36,427 nt of DNA, taken from positions 19,956 to 56,382 of the forward strand of contig JAJPWX010000081.1 of NCBI GenBank assembly GCA_021205755.1, read 5' to 3'. The position numbers and the translations under genes are program-made. Of the stretch, positions 32,328-36,427 are shown in pieces. The notes under the pieces are model-generated. The model was given only the letters and a program-made list of their open reading frames with translations. It ran no database searches and was not told the origin of the DNA. The DNA comes from Lachnospiraceae bacterium. GTDB taxonomy: Bacteria > Bacillota > Clostridia > Lachnospirales > Lachnospiraceae. The first letter of the stretch is position 1. Every line of letters starts with the position of its first letter.

Positions 32328-32990
32328 TCATCGGATCTCCCTGGCTACCGTGAAAGCTTCTGCCGCACATACCCCTATAGTGCAGCCGCGATATACCGCG
32401 AGAGCTTCGACAGCCTTAGTAGATCTGGCTCCTGGATATTGATAAAGCTGTGATCTGTAGCATTCAAGAGCATTCTTCTTGATGTACAAATAACAGCTTA
32501 TGTCTTCGTAAACATTCGGGATAAAAGCATTTCCAGCATCTGGAGTGTCCCATCCTGTTTCTGACAGTACTTCATATTCATAGATGGCCTTGACCGCGGA
32601 ATCTATCTTTGGCCTGGTAGCCACCATTACAGCATTGTTTATCAGCTTGTGCTCAATATGGATGTCTCCATGATGCGGAATATATACCACATCCGGTCTT
32701 ATGCTGTCTACAACTCTCTGTATCGGCGAATTCATTTCGTATGTGGTCATTGTATTCATTCGCAAGGACGGAATATCAAGAAAAATCGGCTCATTGCATC
32801 CAATGACCTTCGCAGCTTCTTTTGCCTCCTGCCTCCCCTGCTCAATTAAATGATAATCAAACTCCGGAGGGTATCCTTTTGTCACGATACAAGATGTAAC
32901 ATCATGCCCATTCCGCACCATCTTTGCCATCGTGCCGCCCATACCAAGAATCTCATCGTCCGGATGAGGTGCAAATACCAAAATTTTCAT
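32328..32990 (-). CDS. PIG-L/LmbE family deacetylase
   Basis: 220 residues. FAPHPDDEILGMGGTMAKM is the zinc motif, and HHGDIHIEHKLINNAV supplies the His ligand. These enzymes remove acetyl groups from N-acetyl amino sugars. ATGA overlap (4 bp) with the acyltransferase gene upstream. The pairing of deacetylase with an acetyltransferase suggests replacement of an N-acyl group on a sugar. Confidence 0.9.
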   Translation of the reverse strand: MKILVFAPHPDDEILGMGGTMAKMVRNGHDVTSCIVTKGYPPEFDYHLIEQGRQEAKEAAKVIGCNEPIFLDIPSLRMNTMTTYEMNSPIQRVVDSIRPDVVYIPHHGDIHIEHKLINNAVMVATRPKIDSAVKAIYEYEVLSETGWDTPDAGNAFIPNVYEDISCYLYIKKNALECYRSQLYQYPGARSTKAVEALAVYRGCTIGVCAAEAFTVAREIR

Positions 32991-33628
32991 GGTACATCCT
33001 TTCTGAGTACCCTTGCGGGAATACCTACTACAGTGGAATATGGTTCAACGTCTCTCACTACAACGCTCCCAGAACCGACCACTGAATGATGTCCAATTGT
33101 CAGCTGCCCGTTGCATACGGAACAGCTTCCTACATATGCTTCATCCCCAACAAAAACATCGCCATTGAGAGTGCTGTTAGTTGAAAGATTTATGTGATCT
33201 CCTATCTGGCTCCCATGTTCTATCAAAGCCTTTGAATTGATAATATTGTTGCTGCCTACGATAACTCCAGCATTTATGATCGCAAACTTTCCAACGAAGT
33301 TTCCATTTCCAATCTTCGCCAAATCAGACACGGATGCAGTCTTGTCTATTATATTCAGTGTCCATAGGTTATGATTGATAATCCGCTCATACCATTTCTT
33401 TCTGGCTTTGTTGTCTCCGATGCACACAAAATAAAAGTGCCGGCTTGCTTCCGGAATGTCTTCAATCTCCGAGCCATATATAGGACGCTCAAGGAAGCTT
33501 CCCCGTATCTCCTCATCTATGAATCCAAGAAGTTCGAATTTATCCTTGTCTAATGAATCATAGACTGACATCGCCTGTCCGCCAGCTCCTATGAATACAA
33601 TAGTTTTCTTCGCATGATAATTGTCCAT
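32987..33628 (-). CDS. NeuD/PglD-like sugar acyltransferase
   Basis: 213 residues. The N-terminus (IVFIGAGGQAMSVYDSL, LLGFIDEE) is the Rossmann-like domain of NeuD/PglD. The second half is a left-handed beta-helix of hexapeptide repeats (IGNGNFVGKFAIINAGVIVG, IGDHINLS, DVFVGDEAYVGS, IGHHSVVGSGSVV), ending GIPARVLRKD. It transfers acetyl or another acyl group to an amino sugar. It is the first gene of the five-gene overlapping operon. RBS AGGAGA. I see no clear promoter in the 75-bp divergent gap. Confidence 0.9.
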   Translation of the reverse strand: MDNYHAKKTIVFIGAGGQAMSVYDSLDKDKFELLGFIDEEIRGSFLERPIYGSEIEDIPEASRHFYFVCIGDNKARKKWYERIINHNLWTLNIIDKTASVSDLAKIGNGNFVGKFAIINAGVIVGSNNIINSKALIEHGSQIGDHINLSTNSTLNGDVFVGDEAYVGSCSVCNGQLTIGHHSVVGSGSVVVRDVEPYSTVVGIPARVLRKDVP

Positions 33629-33663
33629 GGTTGCAAATTTCTCCTGTAAAACCTCAGTTGATA

Positions 33664-33672
33664 TGGTATAAT
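33664..33672 (+). promoter_or_regulatory. Extended -10 promoter, TGGTATAAT
   Basis: A perfect TATAAT (33667-33672) preceded by TGG, with no good -35 box, lies 31 bp before the start of the nuclease-like gene. It lies in the 75-bp gap between divergent genes. Confidence 0.65.
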
Positions 33673-33703
33673 TTCCTCACATTCTAAGAAAGGAGGAAAA
33701 TCT

Positions 33704-34363
33704 ATGTACAGCGGCAGCGAAAGTTTGATAAACGATGGCGTATATCTAAAGCCTACCGTCAAAGACTTCTGGCAGTGGGCAATACCCGATCTATCGGATG
33801 CCACGGTCCGTGGGACTTTTGCGGAATTCATAGTCAAATCCGCTCTTGATTCCCACGGTTATGTCTATAACGAGACATCGACGGGATGGGAGCCATATGA
33901 TCTTGACGGACCAGAAATTCCTACTCTAAATCGCAAATCCCGAATAGAGGTCAAATGCTCGGCCTTTCTCCAGAAGAACGCCATCAGGCAGCCGGATCAT
34001 TGCATATTCAGTATCGCGCCAGCTCAGGTAATCCGGTCTCCGGAACAGGGCTTTGTTGACGGAGACCCTAAGCAACGGAACAATGACATTTATGTTTTTT
34101 GCGTCTACACTGCTACACAGGGTAGGGCAAATATTCTCGATCTGTCATGGTGGGAGTTTTATGTTCTTCCAACTCAGCAGATTGAAAATAATCCTAAGCT
34201 TGTAATGCAGAAAACTATATCTCTCAAAAGAGTGAAAGAACTTTGTTCCGCTCTGACTTACGACGAACTATGTCCAGAAATCATCAAGGTCTGCGAAAAG
34301 ACAGTTTCTGATCAAGTCCGTAAATTTTACCCCCCCCCGAATGGCAAAAACGAAGGGGTATGA
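33704..34363 (+). CDS. PD-(D/E)XK nuclease-like protein
   Basis: 219 residues with a strong AAAGGAGG. GTFAEFIVKSALDSHGYVYN carries an early Glu on a helix, YDLDGPEI an Asp and RIEVKCSAF the E-x-K. This order is that of PD-(D/E)XK restriction-like nucleases. The C-terminus is helical (LKRVKELCSALTYDELCPEI). It is the only gene of size on the plus strand and is divergent from the sugar cassette. A run of nine C at 34330-34338 precedes the last few codons. It may be a self-protected nuclease or an exclusion factor, specific for unmodified DNA if the cassette modifies phage DNA (inference). Confidence 0.7.
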   Translation: MYSGSESLINDGVYLKPTVKDFWQWAIPDLSDATVRGTFAEFIVKSALDSHGYVYNETSTGWEPYDLDGPEIPTLNRKSRIEVKCSAFLQKNAIRQPDHCIFSIAPAQVIRSPEQGFVDGDPKQRNNDIYVFCVYTATQGRANILDLSWWEFYVLPTQQIENNPKLVMQKTISLKRVKELCSALTYDELCPEIIKVCEKTVSDQVRKFYPPPNGKNEGV

Positions 34364-34365
34364 GG

Positions 34366-34395
34366 AAAGCCGCTGGCTTATTGCTGGCGGCTTTT
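34366..34395 (+). terminator. Intrinsic terminator after nuclease gene
   Basis: AAAGCCGC/GCGGCTTT, an 8-bp stem with a 13-nt loop and a T-run, immediately after the stop. Confidence 0.85.
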
Positions 34396-34397
34396 CA

Positions 34398-34426
34398 TTG
34401 TCTTGTGCTGTCTCTTATGTTATCAT
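34398..34426 (+). promoter_or_regulatory. Promoter of small basic-peptide gene
   Basis: TTGTCT (34398-34403), a 17-nt spacer and TATCAT (34421-34426), 48 bp before the ATG at 34475. Confidence 0.6.
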
Positions 34427-34474
34427 ACTTATACAAGCTGCTGACACAGCCGAGTACATAGAAAGGAGTCACGA

Positions 34475-34603
34475 ATGCCTACGCAAGACAGCAATAAATC
34501 TAATGATAATAGTAAAAAGGGCGATCCTTCGAGTAAGCCTCTAATTCATGGTGACGGTGCACGTTCTCCAAAGAAGAAACCTACTAGACCGCCAAAGCGT
34601 TGA
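34475..34603 (+). CDS. Small basic peptide, 42 residues
   Basis: ATG with GAAAGGAG upstream encodes a hydrophilic chain: MPTQDSNKSNDNSKKGDPSS, then KPLIHGDGAR and SPKKKPTRPPKR. It is disordered, with a Lys/Arg/Pro-rich C-terminus, probably nucleic-acid binding. It has its own promoter and a terminator, so it is a separate transcript. No family known to me. Confidence 0.6.
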   Translation: MPTQDSNKSNDNSKKGDPSSKPLIHGDGARSPKKKPTRPPKR

Positions 34604-34609
34604 CTTAAG

Positions 34610-34639
34610 AAGAGCCGGGGTTATTCTCCCGACTCTTTT
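34610..34639. terminator. Bidirectional terminator between convergent genes
   Basis: AAGAGCCGGG/CCCGACTCTT, a 10-bp stem that is complete on the minus strand with one G-U pair, plus a T-run. It is shared by the 42-residue gene and the membrane protein gene and overlaps the stop codon of the latter. Confidence 0.75.
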
Positions 34640-35358
34640 CGCTTGTAATATTCCTCATATTTTTTATCATTATAAAATTTAATTAATGTGTCTGTCTCAA
34701 TGTCGTAATACACCGCATCTGCATATGGAAAAAGCCGTTCTGAAACATCTTTGCCCTTGTCGTCTTCGAACAATTCCATAACAGATTCTGTGTTATAAAG
34801 AGCAATATCCTTCTTCTCTTCAGTTGGTGACGGATATTCAAGAATTGACCCTGCGGTAACAATACGTCCTCCTCGTTCAATCTTGATAATGCATTCTGAC
34901 ACATCTATATGTTCATTTGTTTCAAACAGGTTCCTCCATACATCACTGTACTTCAGCTCCTTGTCCCGCCCAGAGGCTTTGTTGAATATGTTCTTTGCTT
35001 TCCTGAAAATCCATTGCCCAACAGAATACCATAAGACGATAACTACAGCGCTCGTAATGAGGTTTAGCAAAAAATAGTGAACCATGAAGCTGAGATATTC
35101 GAAATTCTCTGTCTCAGCAAATGCAGCACGCTCTGTTTCGCTCAATAGTATATATTCGCCAAACTTCATCACTTCCGTTTTCATCAGTGTCATATTCAAG
35201 AAAAGCACTGCCATGCAAAATACGATACATTCTGCAATTTCTACCGATTTATCTTTCTGAATGATTGGAACCTGCCGAATATGAGCGTTATAAATAATGT
35301 TCAGTGCAGCTGGCAGTGAAAATAGTATCAGGAAATAAATATTTTCTGAAAAAACCAT
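34621..35358 (-). CDS. Membrane protein (DUF6338-like)
   Basis: 245 residues. Hydrophobic helices lie at about 8-23 (YFLILFSLPAALNIIY), 43-58 (CIVFCMAVLFLNMTLM) and 95-112 (FLLNLITSAVVIVLWYS), followed by a cytoplasmic domain (VWRNLFETNEHIDVSECIIK, GGRIVTAGSILEYPS, DIALYNTESVMEL). The domain order recalls DUF6338 membrane proteins, whose function is unknown. Possibly a phage exclusion or defence moron. ATG with GAGAGGAGC upstream. Confidence 0.65.
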   Translation of the reverse strand: MVFSENIYFLILFSLPAALNIIYNAHIRQVPIIQKDKSVEIAECIVFCMAVLFLNMTLMKTEVMKFGEYILLSETERAAFAETENFEYLSFMVHYFLLNLITSAVVIVLWYSVGQWIFRKAKNIFNKASGRDKELKYSDVWRNLFETNEHIDVSECIIKIERGGRIVTAGSILEYPSPTEEKKDIALYNTESVMELFEDDKGKDVSERLFPYADAVYYDIETDTLIKFYNDKKYEEYYKRKESGE

Positions 35359-35557
35359 ATCAACGCTCCTCTCAAAATATTGTCTACTTCGTAGCTAATT
35401 AATCATATCATAATTCTACGTTATTATCTATGATTATATTTGCTAAGCATATCCAATCTTTTCGTTAGAAAGGTTCCTCCCCAGCCCGTTCACAGACCTT
35501 TAATCAGCATTCGCTAGGGAGGTATCATCAATGGCAAGCAAAATGTCTAATTAATTA

Positions 35558-35719
35558 TCAGTCCGGCGGATCAACCGGAAACCCAAGCTCCCCGGAAACA
35601 AGCTCCGCATAATCCTGCTGAATGATAATCTTGTAGTGTGGATCTCCGTTCTTCTGAAGCCACTCGATCGCAGGTCTTACTGCTTTTTCAAATTCTTCTC
35701 CGTCAAACTTATGTACCAT
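35558..35719 (-). CDS. Small protein, 53 residues, unknown
   Basis: Start MVHKFDGEEFEKAVRPAIEW at 35719 chosen because GGAGGG is eight bases upstream. The longer frame runs into the tRNA. It continues LQKNGDPHYKIIIQQDYAEL and ends GFPVDPPD. Resembles short proteins found in Firmicutes phages, without known function. The 198-bp gap between it and the membrane protein (35359-35557) shows only a 7-codon plus-strand frame with a ribosome binding site near 35531. Confidence 0.65.
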   Translation of the reverse strand: MVHKFDGEEFEKAVRPAIEWLQKNGDPHYKIIIQQDYAELVSGELGFPVDPPD

Positions 35720-35836
35720 GTTTCTTCCCTCCATAGTAACGTCTTGTATGCTTTTTTCAGAACCCTTATATGTGGAAATATGTGTTTCTGTTTCTGAAAA
35801 ATCAATGTAGCTTCTTGATCCATCATATATTTTTAA

Positions 35837-35910
35837 AGCCGGCGGTAGGATTTGAACCCACGACATGACGATTACAAATCGCCCGCTCTAGCCAACTGAG
35901 ATACACCGGC
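35837..35910 (-). tRNA. tRNA-Thr (UGU)
   Basis: On the minus strand the cloverleaf folds: acceptor GCCGGTG/CGCCGGC with one U-G pair, D arm with TTGGCTAGAG, anticodon stem GGCGA/TCGTC with loop TTTGTAA (anticodon UGU), and T arm with GGTTCAAAT. No CCA is encoded. It may be phage-borne or mark a chromosomal junction; no attachment repeat is visible in the window. Confidence 0.92.
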
Positions 35911-36009
35911 ATGATTGATAATCCATGTTTCAGATGTTCATTTTGCTTATTCAACTGGCAACCATTCTTTATGATTTTTGTTAGTGTACACTTTATCACT
36001 ATCATTATC

Positions 36010-36049
36010 GGAACTACAAGGACTTTTTAGGAACTAATGGGACTTTTCA
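36010..36049. repeat. 20-bp tandem repeat, two copies
   Basis: GGAACTACAAGGACTTTTTA and GGAACTAATGGGACTTTTCA match at 16 of 20 positions and are followed by GGACTCC, a partial third. They lie in a gene-free region near the tRNA. Could be iteron-like protein-binding sites. Confidence 0.65.
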
Positions 36050-36057
36050 GGACTCCA

Positions 36058-36082
36058 GGCGGGCAAACGATCGCTGCCCGCC
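36058..36082. other. GC-rich hairpin
   Basis: GGCGGGCA/TGCCCGCC, perfect 8-bp stem with a 9-nt loop (AACGATCGC). No T-run on either side, so it is not a standard terminator. It lies between the tandem repeat and the GG-phased array. Confidence 0.65.
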
Positions 36083-36121
36083 TCAATATCCATGTTTTAT
36101 ATACCGCCTTAACGCGCCAGG

Positions 36122-36273
36122 ACGTGCCCTGCATTTCCCCGCCATGCCCCAACTGCCGTACCTTACCATGCATTTCCGATCCATGCCTGGCCTTTCCTCG
36201 CCTCGCCTTGACTGCCTTACCAAACCGCGCCTCTCCATACCTTACCTCGCCAATCCTTGCCTATCCTTGCCAC
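36122..36273 (-). repeat. GG-every-5-bases array (NNNGG pentamers)
   Basis: From about 36168 to 36273 the minus strand has GG at nearly every fifth base, e.g. GGCAAGGATAGGCAAGGATT, with the intervening three bases variable. The order is weaker from 36122 to 36167. Such spacing gives GG-N3-GG-N3 tracts able to form two-layer G-quadruplexes. A 5-base period is not that of a coding sequence. It lies just downstream of a stop codon and a GGAGGG at the 36290-36427 gene. No gene assigned. Confidence 0.75.
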
Positions 36274-36289
36274 GTTAAATTTTCCCTCC

Positions 36290-36427
36290 TCAGTTTTTGT
36301 GGAAAAATTCTTCTCTCATATTCGTTTTGATCCGGTTTCCTTCCATCAGTTCTGGTGACATCATTTCAAGGTGGGTTTTGTTGCAAGCAAAAACCTTACA
36401 TATTTCTGGTCGTACCTCGTATATTCT
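36290..36427 (-). CDS. Partial gene, C-terminal 45 residues
   Basis: Open from the window edge to TGA at 36290. It reads RIYEVRPEICKVFACNKTHL, then EMMSPELMEG and ends REEFFHKN. Codon use looks normal. The start lies outside the window. The product is unrecognised. Confidence 0.5.
   Translation of the reverse strand, partial: RIYEVRPEICKVFACNKTHLEMMSPELMEGNRIKTNMREEFFHKN

Noticed and set aside
35531-35554. Seven-codon plus-strand frame (MASKMSN) with GGGAGGT
   Set aside because: Too short to support as a gene; noted only as a possible leader.
35823-36005. Minus-strand frame ending VGSNPTAGFKNI
   Set aside because: It is a translation of the tRNA-Thr gene; NPTAG-like ends are typical of tRNA read as protein.
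36122-36273. CRISPR array
   Set aside because: The unit is 5 bases, with no conserved 25-40-bp repeats or equal spacers and no cas genes.
36037-36330. Plus-strand frame of 97 codons, Cys/Pro-rich
   Set aside because: It reads through the 5-base GG/CC array and the start of the hairpin; no ribosome binding site.

Overview
The window is part of a contractile-tailed (myovirus-like) phage or prophage genome of a low-to-moderate-GC Firmicute, most likely a gut Clostridia/Lachnospiraceae host. The basis is strong AGGAGG ribosome binding sites, TTGACA/TATAAT-type promoters, the set of head and tail families, and a small hydrophobic type I toxin of the kind known from these bacteria. Almost all genes lie on the minus strand and read from right to left. 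No integrase, lysis genes, DNA polymerase or tail fibres are seen, so the window is a fragment of a larger genome.

Right part (about 28.1-36.4 kb): the C-terminal end of an unknown gene at the window edge; an unusual intergenic region with a GG-every-5-bases array and a 20-bp tandem repeat; tRNA-Thr(UGU); a small gene; a membrane protein; a plus-strand pair (a PD-(D/E)XK-like nuclease and a 42-residue basic peptide). Then comes a tightly overlapping minus-strand cassette: NeuD-like acyltransferase, PIG-L deacetylase, ParB-like protein, WbqC-like protein and a TET-associated-type glycosyltransferase. This looks like a glycan or DNA-hypermodification pathway. Two genes of unknown function follow, each with its own similar promoter.

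Centre (14-28 kb): packaging and head genes interleaved with accessory genes. Order: small and large terminase, then a giant portal polyprotein (portal + Nudix + zinc-metallopeptidase-like + ADP-ribosyltransferase-like (ART) domain), a SHOCT protein, a Phd/PIN toxin-antitoxin unit, a papain-like protease, MuF minor head protein, a small metallopeptidase, a stand-alone ART, a self-contained ADP-ribosylglycohydrolase unit, and a further tagged protein. Four copies of one Gly-rich tag (core GGPGSGNxGHxG) precede the metallopeptidase domain, both ART domains and the unknown C-terminal domain. I read this as a modular set of head-associated effectors built around writing, erasing and degrading ADP-ribose marks. 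This is the most interesting system in the window.

Left part (0.8-14 kb): prohead protease/scaffold, decoration protein, major capsid protein, neck proteins, sheath, tube, frameshifted tail assembly chaperone, tape measure with about ten 38-40-residue repeats, a Dit-like protein with a 31-serine tract, and a small baseplate plug. Terminator-like hairpins follow the capsid and tube genes. The operon ends at a type I toxin-antitoxin locus with the architecture of the pAD1 par/Fst system: convergent transcripts, a shared bidirectional terminator and interrupted direct repeats. Beyond it is an AT-rich region with two perfect palindromes about 221 bp apart and a pyrimidine-rich 12-bp repeat.
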